This document shows positions 54,529-64,000 of a stretch of 64,000 nucleotides of DNA, piece by piece (the first letter of the stretch is position 1; each line of letters begins with the position of its first letter). The notes beneath the pieces are model-generated. The model was not told the DNA's origin and searched no databases. It saw only the letters and a list, made by a program, of their open reading frames with translations. The position numbers and the translations under genes are program-made. The stretch is taken from contig JAACJM010000272.1 of NCBI GenBank assembly GCA_013368315.1, positions 1 through 64,000 on the forward strand, read 5' to 3'. Source of the stretch: Tetrapyrgos nigripes (Eukaryota > Basidiomycota > Agaricomycetes > Agaricales > Campanellaceae).

Positions 54529-56223
54529 GAGCGACTGTAGGGACTCTGACAACTCACCATGAATCCTTCGCAATTAAACATGCCATTGGCAGATCACATG
54601 TATCGACTAAGCTAGAGCATATTTGGAAGAGCAGAAGCCAAACGGGCTTTAAAGAAGCGTAACGCCCATAACGATCCACTTTTGCGTATATCTGGAACCA
54701 ATACAAAAAGATCAGCCGGACCTTAAGATCGTAGCGATAACATGGGAGACTTGCTATGTAGAGCATATTTGGAAGAGCAGAGGCCTCGTCAGCACCCCAT
54801 GACGCGGGGACTTTATAAAATCCATGGCGTAACCATGCAAACCGTTTTATAAAAGCTATGGTTCAACCATAGGCACTTTTATAAAACTTACTGCCAAAAT
54901 AACCAGAGCTATCCATAGTACGCGATGCTCAGGCCTTAAGGTCTCAAGGAGAATCAGGCCATGTACCAGCGAGGTCCACGACCCTGGACCAAGGTCCATG
55001 GTCATGCGTTGCGTTCTGAATTGCCATCCAGTGCGTTGCGCGTTCTATTTTTATGGTACATTATTCTTGTAACTACATCGTAGACTGTACAAATGCGAAT
55101 GTCTTATGTTCTAATTTGATAGCGCTTTCACCGGCGAGGAACTTGGCAGGCAGCTTCTCCCACCTATTCCTATATGTACAATTGTCCATCATCCTCAGTC
55201 TCACACGCACATCACGTTGGCACTCACCGTACGCTTTACGCCCCTCTGCACACTCTGCCAACGAAATAAGACCTTCAAGATCACTACTATACCGTATTTT
55301 CACCTCATAATCCAAACTTGGATGTGGGCCGCCGCGTATTTTCTTGTCAGAGAACGAGAGTGGAGGTCATGTTGAGGTCATGTGCCAGGGCTGATTGCAG
55401 AGCTGGGTGGGGAACACTCTTGATCCTTGAGTAAGGATTCCGAGTCTGGCAGAAAGAACGAGAGAAGGGAAAGGTGGAGAGCAGAGAGTAGGGGAAGGAG
55501 CAGTGTTGACAGGAAACTGACGGGGAACCCCATGCGTCAGCATCACGTGAATGTTGGCGTGTTGACGCGTCACTATGCGTCTGCTATACGGTCCGTCTTT
55601 GTTTTCTACTACATGATTTGTCACGGCGAGGGGAGATTTACTCGGGCAGATAATTGTAAGATCCTACTTCACCAATAATCTGAACCACAGTGGGCATCAT
55701 GACGCAAAATTTTGTATGATCAAAATTCGGACTCTCGGAGTGTATGACTGAAATTTGGGTATCCTCTTCACCAGTTGAGCCATACTTCTCCAGAGATTCA
55801 TTTCATGAAAAAGACTGTCCCTGTTGTCTGTGAATGTAACTACAGCAATAGTAGATATATTGCATGTATGATCAAAAATCAGTTGTATGACTGGAATTCA
55901 ATCTCTGACCCAAATTCCCCACCTTTGCATGCCCTGAGCATGGTAATAATCTTCTATGGTGTATAAGTATTGCATGAAACCTCAACATGTAGTGTAGGGA
56001 TCATAGAGGCATTATGATTCTACATAGTAAATCAGTGCTAAGTACTTAGAGGCACAGTGTGGTACAGGCCATATTCTGGTCCCGTTTGCACATAATGAGC
56101 CATCCAAACGAAATCATTCGCAATATTAATCAAACAGAAACCCTACTGAAGTGGATTTCAAGAGATCTCGCAGGTTGTATCCAGAATTTTGTGTCCCTTG
56201 ACTCACGTTGCCCCTATCATTTT
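54529..56223. other. Intergenic, repeat-rich stretch
   Basis: AGAGCATATTTGGAAGAGCAGA occurs at ~54,622 and ~54,760. TATCTGGAACCAATAC at 54,690 recurs at 59,919. A TTTTATAAAA hairpin array is at 54,811-54,888. A minus frame at 55,073-55,315 (MDYEVKIRYSSDLEGLISL...) could be a fragment but is not recognised. From ~55,700, GTATGATCAAAA/GTATGACTGAAA words start. Confidence 0.4.
54811..54888. repeat. TTTTATAAAA / ATGGTTnnACCAT hairpin array 1
   Basis: CTTTATAAAA (54,811), TTTTATAAAA (54,845) and TTTTATAAAA (54,878) are ~33 bases apart. Between them are palindromes: CCATGGCGTAACCATG and GCTATGGTTCAACCATAGGC. Confidence 0.7.
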
Positions 56224-56446
56224 TGTAAGGGACCAGGCTAAGAGTCTCAAGAACCGTAGATGGACTCATATAGCGAGGTGCCTTAGGCCATGAATAAAGG
56301 CATAGAGAAAAGAGTTGATAAGACTAAGAACTACTATGAAATATACAAGTATTTATAAGAATACTAAAAGGAGTAGTAGTAGTCTAACATATGATAAAAG
56401 GTCTAAGGACATAGGAGCTAGGAGGATTGGGGAGCTACCCATGACA
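56224..56446 (-). repeat. LTR of non-coding element, left
   Basis: 223 bp, TGTAAGG...CATGACA; matches 58,498-58,720. Confidence 0.9.
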
Positions 56447-58497
56447 TTATCCCCCTTCTAAGCTAAAGAAAAAAATTTGTAGCTATGAAGTGTGATAAAA
56501 GGGAAAAGTGGCATAGATGGCATAGATATGAGCATAAGTAAGGCATACTTGGACGAAGTAGTAGTGTTAAGAAAGTGGAAAGCATTGATGACGCAAAGTA
56601 AGAAGTAAGTAGGAAGTTAAATCAAGAATGGTAATGGCATAGGCATAATTAGAGGAAAGTAGTAAAGGTAGATTGAGTACAACACAGCAGGGAGGTAGAA
56701 TAACTGCGATGAAGGTGAATGAAGAAAAGGAAATGGAAAGCGTTGATGACACAAATGGATTGAACAAGTAAATCAAAAATGGTAATGACGAAAATAGACC
56801 GAAGCCTAAAGTAAGTCAAGAATGGTAATGACAAGAGTAGACCGAAGCCTAGTCCGACATGGAGTGATATGTCAGGAAGTTGCAAGCGTAGACCGAAGCC
56901 TAGGATGCATTGACAATAAGCAAACGCAAAGAAAAGCGCACGCAGAGTAAATGATCTGCAGACCACAAATATGGATCAACATGGAGAGTAATGAGTAGAA
57001 GACAGGCCAAAAGATGGGAAATCTGTCAAGCAAAGATGCATACGAACATGCAAATAAGGAGAATGAACAAACGTGCATGCGAGGGTGCAGTGTTGAAGGA
57101 TGAATGTAAGAGATGAAAGTAAATCACAGCGACGGAAGCGTAAATGTGGCAAATGTTAAACAGGTATGTAGGTAAATGTGAAGGAGTAAGTTGCAAAAAG
57201 TAGAATGTAGGAGTAAAGGTGAGGGTAGGAGGTGAAGGTATGGAAAGAAAAATAAAAAGAACAGAAAAGCGGATATCACGCATGGTTCTCGTATCCTTGA
57301 ACCTATGCATTCATCCTGGATAATAGTACTCACGAGATTAAACCTCAAAGACTCGTATTCCTCATTCTCTAAGGGCCATTTGTCATACTCGTCAGAGATA
57401 TTAATCTTGAAGGACGTGTATTCGTCGTTCCCTAATGCTCACTCCTCATACTTGTCCTATAGTCTTATTATCTTCCCTTTTTCGCGAATCAAATTCACGA
57501 CAGTTTAAGAGTGGATTTGATGAAGTGTTAAGACTGGAGTTTTGCGAATGAAGAGCTGAGATCATGAGTGAGGGAGGGTGCGAGTGACAGCGAGAGGGTG
57601 GGAATGAATGACAATTGAAGTTGGCAACGAGAAAGAGTCGATGGTGATGATGAGTAAGAGCCGATAATGGTGAGAGCTGAAGTTCCAAGAAGGATAGAAG
57701 AGTTGGCGATGATGCAACATGCTTCACATACCTCAAAGGCGAGAGGGTTACGTGTCGAACATCAAAAAGGAAGCCGAACAAGGAAAAGGTGGTGAAGAGT
57801 TGAACAGAGATAGGGGTTAAGTGTATGACAGGGCCAGGAAGTTGGAAAATCTGTCGTGGAAGGAGATGGATGAAGGAAGGATTCGAAGATTTTTGGATTG
57901 CTGGCGGCGATCGAAGCGATGGAAAGTCAAATATCGATTATTAGAGTGAAGAAACAGCGTGTTGACAGCGTGAGAACGCAAAAACGCTAAATTCGAATCA
58001 AATCGGCGAAGAACTTGGAATCGTTAGAAAGGGTAGTGAGAGAGCGGTAAATGATGAAAAAGCGAAGCAGAAGAGTTGGATAGGGGTAATTGACATGGCC
58101 AGAGACTGGGGAGTATGCCGAGTGATGAGAGAATTAGAGAAGGGCAAGGAAAGTGTTGGGGAGGTGAATAAAAGTCGGAGAAACTTTATGAATGACAGGC
58201 GGCAACTGTTATGAGCATCGAGAGGGTAGAGTGTCGAGATGGTGATAGTGACGAAAGAAAGGAATAACGACGAGCGCCAATGGTCCGAAAGGGGTAAGTC
58301 CGAATGTGCGTATCAATCGGCGAAGTGTTCCGAGGAGTGAAAGAAAAAGGAAGCGCTAGAGATGAACGAAGGAGTGACAGCGCATAGAAGAACACACAGG
58401 GAGCAGGAGAGTGTTCAGGGGTTTTACAGCCAGAGGACAAAGGCTGAGGGAGCACAGAAGGAAATAGTGCACCAGGCAGTTTGTAGCCTTATCAAAC

Positions 58498-58720
58498 TGT
58501 AAGGGACCAGGCTAAGAGTCTCAAGAACTGTAGATGGACTCATATAGCGAGGTGCCTTAGGCCATGAATAAAGGCATAGAGAAAAGAGTTGATAAGACTA
58601 AGAACTACTATGAAATATACAAGTATTTATAAGAATACTAAAAGGAGTAGTAGTAGTCTAACATATGATAAAAGGTCTAAGGACATAGGAGCTAGGAGGA
58701 TTGGGGAGCTACCCATGACA
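58498..58720 (-). repeat. LTR of non-coding element, right
   Basis: 223 bp; one difference (AACTGTAG against AACCGTAG) was noticed against the left LTR. Confidence 0.9.
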
Positions 58721-60269
58721 ATTTTGTTATGAATCATGAAGCAACCGTGTGGTGGTTTGACTTTTTCTGTGGCGTATACTCCCTCTGGGCTTTGTCTGGT
58801 AAGACAGCTGAACTGTATTCCATCCTTGGTATGTACAATGACTTGGGGCCCCAACATAATCAACCATGTACCATACGAAAAGCACTAGAGTCCTAAAATT
58901 GGAATTTTGCTCATAAAGGGTTTATTTTGATCATACACCAGCTCGTACGGGACCTTAAATGCACTGTTCCTTGCCCTAAGCATTGTAAATCAATGAATTA
59001 TTGAAAAATAACCACCCTACCGTACGCAAATGTGATTCTGAACGAATTTCGATCATACAACGGTAATTTTGGTCATACACGGGTAATTATGATCATACAC
59101 AGTAGTTTCAGCCATATGTTGATCGCAGTGGACCTGGAATGCACAATTTCTTGCTCTCTGTATTGCAAATCTCTGATGCATATCCTCATTATGCATGGAG
59201 ACAGCACCAATGGGTTTTGAAGGAATTTCGGTCATACATGAGAATTTCGGTCATACAATGTAAATTGTACTGGGCCTTGAATGCATGCTTTCTTGCTCTC
59301 GGAATTGCAAATCTGCGAAGCATTGTATAATAATCATCATTACCAAGGGAAATAGGATTGCTACTTGGATTTTCAAGGAATTTCAGTCATACAATGAGAC
59401 TTTCGGTCATACACGGGAATTGATTAGTACTACAAATGAAGTATCAAGGTGACAATAGACAATCAGAGCCGTGTTAATACATCAGAGAAGAAAAGGAGGA
59501 ATACGCCAGCAATGTAGAGGGCAAACAACGAAACTTAAGGCCCAACCGAAACGCGACGAGCTGGAGGAGCGGAGGAGATGCCGTGCTGCCACGTGTGTCC
59601 AAGCATTTGCCGCGGAACTGATGACGGAACAAGCGGATGTTGCCGCCTTCTAGCCCTGACTGAAATGGGAAATAGACGATGGACCGGTGACGCTGGGGGT
59701 CGTGGGAATAGGTCCAAGGAGTACCGGATTTTCAAAAAAATCGCGCGTGAGCAGAGTGCTTTACAAAAGTGCCTATGGTTGATCCATTGGTTTTATAAAA
59801 CGTCTTGCATGGTTAGACCATGCAATTTTTATATACTTTTATAAAAAATGTGTGTTATGGCCTGTCGTCAGCCAAACATTACGCTCTGGGGTTGAAAGAA
59901 GCATGTCACCTACACATATCTGGAACCAATACAGAAAGATCACCTGGACCTTGATGATAGTGATAACTTGAACGAACATGGAAGAATTGCTCAAATTCTT
60001 ACTATTCTCTCTAGTGTACTTGACCACTCCTGTACAGTGATCTAGCGCACACAGGTAACCATTTAAACCCTAAGGCCTAAGGGACCGAGACTATTAATGA
60101 CGCACTTAACCATATGAATTCCGAAAGCGTCTTTAAACTCGTGTTCTTCAACCTCAGAATTGTCAGAGACCGAGACAGAGATCAAACCGAGATCTTCACT
60201 TTCGTTACTCGCAGTCAGGCATAGTCTCGAGTATCCAGACTGACGATATATACAGTACTACACTTCGTG
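58721..60269. other. Intergenic, repeat-rich stretch
   Basis: From 58,930 to 59,420 the words TTTTGGTCATACA, TTTCGGTCATACA and TATGATCATACA recur at least seven times, mirroring the inverse words left of the LTR element. A hairpin array lies at 59,758-59,846. No gene. Confidence 0.45.
59758..59846. repeat. TTTTATAAAA hairpin array 2
   Basis: CTTTACAAAA (59,759), TTTTATAAAA (59,790) and TTTTATAAAA (59,838), with palindromes GCCTATGGTTGATCCATTGG and GCATGGTTAGACCATGC between. Confidence 0.7.
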
Positions 60270-63155
60270 TGTTTCCTCCATGGCCAAAACCATTTCCATA
60301 ACTACCAGGATCTTACTAGGCCAAGGTATCATTATGCAAAATTAGGTTTAGCCTGTGGTACCCTGAATGACCTTTTGCTTGCGTCACTTTTTGCCTCGTA
60401 ATGGACGCTTGCTAGCTCTGACTTTACGTTCACTCCTAAGAGATAGGTATGTTTTGGGTATGTTTTTTTGTCCCTTCCAACGTTTCCCAGTAATTCAATG
60501 AATGACCAGGTCAAACCGACTCCCCTTCCTAAATTTCAGCTTGCCATTGTACTGCTCATCCAAGCAAGTGCACCGATCAGTGCAACTGTGATTTATCCCT
60601 TCATTCCGAGTGTGCTATCAAGTCAACTGGGGTTACTGGAGTAGATGAAAGGAAGACAGGGTACCATACGAAAATGATAGTGCGTGCGCCAGCTCTTTTA
60701 TACGCGTTACAAAAGGAATATTGACTTTTTTTTTGTAGGCACTTCTTGTTTCTTCATCTCAGAAGCATTGGTTTGTTTCCACTGGGGGGGTCCGGCGTCT
60801 GATCATTTTGGACGATAACTAGATCGCAGACCTTCGTCCGCCATCCGAGACAATCGTCGTTTCATTACCAAAAGCTTCGTACATATATACCGGCGGTGGC
60901 CCCAAATTAACATATCCACCCAACCTTTCGTTCTCCCGCGTCAGTGCTTCGATTCTCTCCTGGAGGAGCCTGATCTGATCTGTCTGTAAAGGAGGCGAAA
61001 TCACATGGTCAGACGAATGAGCCGCCATTCTCTCTAGCAGCTCGGTGATTTGTCCGCTAAGGACCTTGAGCTCTGCGTTGCGCTGCTCAAGCGACATATC
61101 CTTCGGAGTTGAGAGCTTTGAGGGGGAAGCTCCATATGGAAAGGGCGTTAATACTGTGGCTGATATATCCAGGTCAGCAAGCGCACACCCGCAACACGAA
61201 GGATGACATACAACGACTAGGCTCTTTGCCAGTGTTGTCTCCAATCAAATCACTAGATTCCACCTGCTTTATCCGTTTGGGCGTGCTTCGTCGATACTTC
61301 CAAAATAGAAGCGCCGCTATCAAAGCGATAGCTAAGCCACCAACTACCCCGCCTGCAATTGCCCCTACATGCGATGACTGTCCTCCTGGAGACGAGCTGA
61401 CATTTCCGACGTCGGAAGGTACAGAACCAGAACCAGCTCCCACGCCCGGACTAGTACTCGACCTGAAATCAGGTTTGTGGCTCAAACTACCAAAACTTGG
61501 TTGATAGGTCAGGTAATCAAGTATCAGGCTCTGATTGCCAGATACACCGGTGATCGTCACTGTCAGAGTATGGTTTGTTGCTGTTAAGGAGTCATGATTG
61601 AAGAAGAGGAAATTTGTCGAATTTAGGAGATCTGGAGGATTAGAAGGGGAGAAGAAGGGTTTCTCTTCAGAGTACGAAGTGGAATTGGAAGGGAAGTCCG
61701 TAATAGTGAAGTTGGCTGTGATGAATCCACTAGCCTTCCAGGAGAATATGCCGTATAGGGCGATGCCGATGCCTGAGAGGCGTGTTGAGTGATAAATGCT
61801 AGGAAAGTAAGTAGGTACTCACCTGCGAACGTGAACTCCATGGAGTCGCCAACGTTATTGCTTTCTTTCGTCCCATTCCCGAATGGTTTGCCAGGGACAA
61901 GGCCAGTGACGTACGTTATACCCCTTCGCTCAGCCCATTTTCCATTCCAAGTGATCTCCTCGTTGAGATCGTCGACAATAATGGTGGATCCTTGCAAAGC
62001 TGTAGAATTCCCTACGGTAACGACAGCATAGTCGATGTCGATCTGCACCATCTCTGAAAGTTCGATGGTGTGAATGGAGTCATTTAGGGCGAAGGAGGTG
62101 TACCATTGTGAGTTGATTCGTGGTTCCGGATAATTCATTTGGTAGCTAGTCCCATCGATGCCGACGTTGAAAGTTTGAGAGTATAAAGTAGGAGGAGTGT
62201 TTCCAAAAAACGCGATGTCAGTCCCTGTTCCAGAGATGGATTAGCAACTCATGGCAGAAAGTCGTACATGGAATACACCAGCTACCTTGGAAGTCAACTT
62301 GGAAGGATCCCGTGCTCGTTTGGTTTGTTCCGTAGGCCCAAACAGAAGAGTTTCCATACCAGAGTTTATTGGTACTATCGGATGTCCATAAGTTTGAAGG
62401 AGAAAATGCCATCACAGTCTGATCCAAAATGAGCTGGACTACGGTGCTCGAGGACGACATTAGGCCAACGAAAGGAGTGAGCAAGTGGTATGGAAGGGAT
62501 TGAACACGGGCTGTAGCTGGCGTCCTGGGTTCTTAGTCCATTTTTTCCATAGTATTTGATTTTACTGATACACTCACTTAGGCTGTACTTACCATTTATT
62601 GGGCATGCGCAGAACATGCTGGGCGTAGATGTTGTACAGCACGCTACAGCATACATCTACTCCGAACCCTCAACCAGCGAAATCGAGCACCTCAGTTCCA
62701 TGACGGTAGTTTACAAGTAGTTCCACGGCGGGTGATTGGATCAGGAACTTGGGGAGCCATTTCGGGCCCATCGTTGAATCTTGCTTTGTAAGATGGGACG
62801 GCACGCCGATGGAATGCATACATATGTTGTATTTGAAAGTACCCGTACTTTCTGCCTTGTTCAGTCGCTGGTGTTCACCTTTGTAGTGTTTTTACTGGGA
62901 TTTGTGGGTCCGAAGGAGGTGTACCAAGCTTTCGTTCTATGTGGAATCATGTTGAGACTGTAAGGCAGACCCTACCTTCAATTGTCAACGTGAACACCAA
63001 AAAAGACGACTATCAGAAACAGGATCACTCCTAGTCTCATCTGAAGACGGCCACTGCAGACAAGGACAAGTCAGTGATGTATCAAACCGGACTCGGCTAC
63101 TCCTTTGATTCGTGCAGGATCTCAGGGTCCTAGATACGGAACTGCGACATCAGTC
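60270..63155. repeat. Direct segmental duplication, copy 2 (partner 47,650-50,620)
   Basis: See copy 1. The 5-prime and 3-prime parts carry small indels; the middle exons are the best conserved part. Confidence 0.85.
60819..62484 (-). CDS. Single-pass membrane protein, copy 2
   Basis: Exons (minus): ~62,484-62,286, 62,224-61,823, 61,772-61,218, 61,153-60,819. The two middle exons looked identical in protein to copy 1. The first exon differs (VVQLILDQTVMAFSPSNLW, SVWAYGTNQTSTGSFQVDFQG) and the base matching the copy 1 ATG (50,031) is changed to ACG, so the start must lie in an upstream exon, at the internal ATG near 62,461 (MSSSSTVVQ), or the gene has lost its start. The tail ends VYMYEAFGNETTIVSDGGRRSAI, different from copy 1. 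Membrane helix GVVGGLAIALIAALLFW and tail coiled coil are kept. Function unknown. Confidence 0.7.
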
Positions 63156-64000
63156 TCGACCTATCAAAGTCAATGCGACTCTCAGGCTGGTGAACACTGG
63201 GAGTCCCATATATTCCGAAATCTTCACACCTCGCCTCAAAACCGTCTTCATCAATCCTCCATACCCGTCGGCGGCCTCAGGTTCCCTCCAGCACAATTCT
63301 CGTCATGAGGTTCGCTTCCCTTCTCAATTGTCTCATTCAGATATTCGTTCTGACCAGAGTTTTGAAGAAAATCGGCGCAGGGAGGATGTATCAAATCGCT
63401 TATGGGAGCTCGTTTTTGGATTTCGCAGCGTTGTAGTTGTTGGGAGTCGTGGCTAATCATAAAGGAAAGTGTCGTTTGGGCGGTGTCAGTTGTGCAAGTG
63501 ACTTGTGGGTTTTTGGTGAATACGGCGTACAGTAAGTCTTCCACTTTTTCAATGATACGTTTCTGACATCGCTTGTTGCCACCTCCTTCCTCATCATCCG
63601 AGTCGGCAATGCTCACCGTGATGCCTTGGATGTCGTGAACGGGACTTCAGATGACGAGCTGCATTTTTCGTAGGCTAGCTCCTCTCGCAGCAGTCCTCGC
63701 AATCTTCTCTATCGCCGAGTTCAGAGATTACGGGAGGCTACCTGGTGTACATCATCCTGATGGGTGGTTACGAATCCGAATGTAATGAGGTTCGTACTCA
63801 GGCTATAGCACAGATATTTTATAAAAGTTTATGCAAAAATCGCGGTTATAACCGTGAATGCTATCTTATAAAAAACCACGGATGATCCTTGCCTACCAGG
63901 CATTTGTAAGCGACCTGCCATTCTCAGCATGGTAGCTCATGGACCATCCACGGTCCCTGGTCTGTACTTCGGCAATTACCTTCGCTCGGCGCTCACCTGC
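63156..64000. other. Stretch after the duplication, no confident gene
   Basis: A minus frame at 63,251-63,616 (MSIADSDDEEGGGNKRCQKR, VEDLLYAVFTKNPQVTC...) looks weakly protein-like and may be part of a gene, but it is not recognised and no introns were resolved. Hairpin array 3 lies at 63,817-63,880. Confidence 0.35.
63817..63880. repeat. TTTTATAAAA hairpin array 3
   Basis: TTTTATAAAA at 63,817 and CTTATAAAAA at ~63,864, with the palindrome CGCGGTTATAACCGTG between. Confidence 0.6.

Larger units (their letters stand above)
56224..58720 (-). mobile_element. Non-coding LTR element (LARD/TRIM-like), 2.5 kb
   Basis: Two 223-bp LTRs (56,224-56,446 and 58,498-58,720) looked almost identical (one difference noted) and are flanked by ATTTT at 56,219-56,223 and 58,721-58,725, a 5-bp target duplication. 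A purine tract AAGGGGGATAA beside the left LTR on the minus strand suggests minus orientation. The 2,051-bp interior shows no gag or pol motifs; its frames are short and biased. Instead it has degenerate repeats such as GTAGACCGAAGCCTA (three times, ~56,795-56,905) and TCAAGAATGGTAATG-like words. It must rely on proteins from another element. No standard TGG-type primer site was found. Confidence 0.82.

Noticed and set aside
54811..54888. TTTTATAAAA boxes as TATA promoters
   Set aside because: They occur in repeated arrays with palindromes and no gene start follows.
56447..58497. Interior frames of the LTR element as gag
   Set aside because: Short, low-complexity (Ser/Leu/Phe/His), no capsid, protease, RT or integrase motifs.

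Overview
The window looks like nuclear DNA of a filamentous basidiomycete, most likely an Agaricomycete. Genes are split by many 45-75 nt GT-AG introns. The gene content fits: a P450 of the wood- and litter-decay type, fungal (FuA-like) glutathione S-transferases, an arrestin-like protein with a very long disordered tail, an ectodomain/single-helix/coiled-coil membrane protein family, Plavaka-type transposase with a DUF6532-like companion gene, and Ty1/copia and Ty3/gypsy elements. No rRNA, tRNA or CRISPR array was recognised.

Layout. 1-0.5 kb: Ty3/gypsy remnant. 0.9-4.07 kb: two GST copies (A, B) and the first exon of an LRR gene. 4.07-6.6 kb: broken copies of an APH-like kinase gene and an unknown gene X. 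8.2-10.5 kb: an intact 12-exon cytochrome P450 (524 aa). 11.0-16.3 kb: a second GST pair (C broken, D intact, 246 aa) followed by the longer LRR gene. 18.9-27.8 kb: a TIR DNA element with GGAAC/GTTCC arrays near both ends, split by a young copia retrotransposon (19,147-25,928). 30.3-37.2 kb: a complete-looking Plavaka-type element with TIRs, a transposase gene (two lesions), a divergent DUF6532-like gene and a small coiled-coil gene. 37.8-38.2 kb: foldback element. 39.2-41.9 kb: C2H2 zinc-finger gene and a degraded RRM-YTH gene. 42.2-47.3 kb: arrestin-like gene. 47.6-50.6 and 60.3-63.2 kb: a directly repeated 3-kb segment carrying the membrane-protein gene. Between those copies lie the intact partners of the 4-6.6 kb pseudogenes (kinase 51,860-53,525; gene X 53,779-54,528), hairpin repeats, and a non-coding LTR element (56,224-58,720).

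Duplication is the main theme. A GST/LRR block is repeated directly around the P450. The kinase/gene X pair is repeated in inverted orientation about 45 kb apart. The membrane-protein segment is repeated directly. Usually one copy is intact and the other carries frameshifts, deletions or a stop. P450 and GST D could act together in oxidation and glutathione conjugation or ether cleavage of xenobiotics or lignin-derived compounds; this is inferred from family and proximity only. All intron positions and translations were read by eye.
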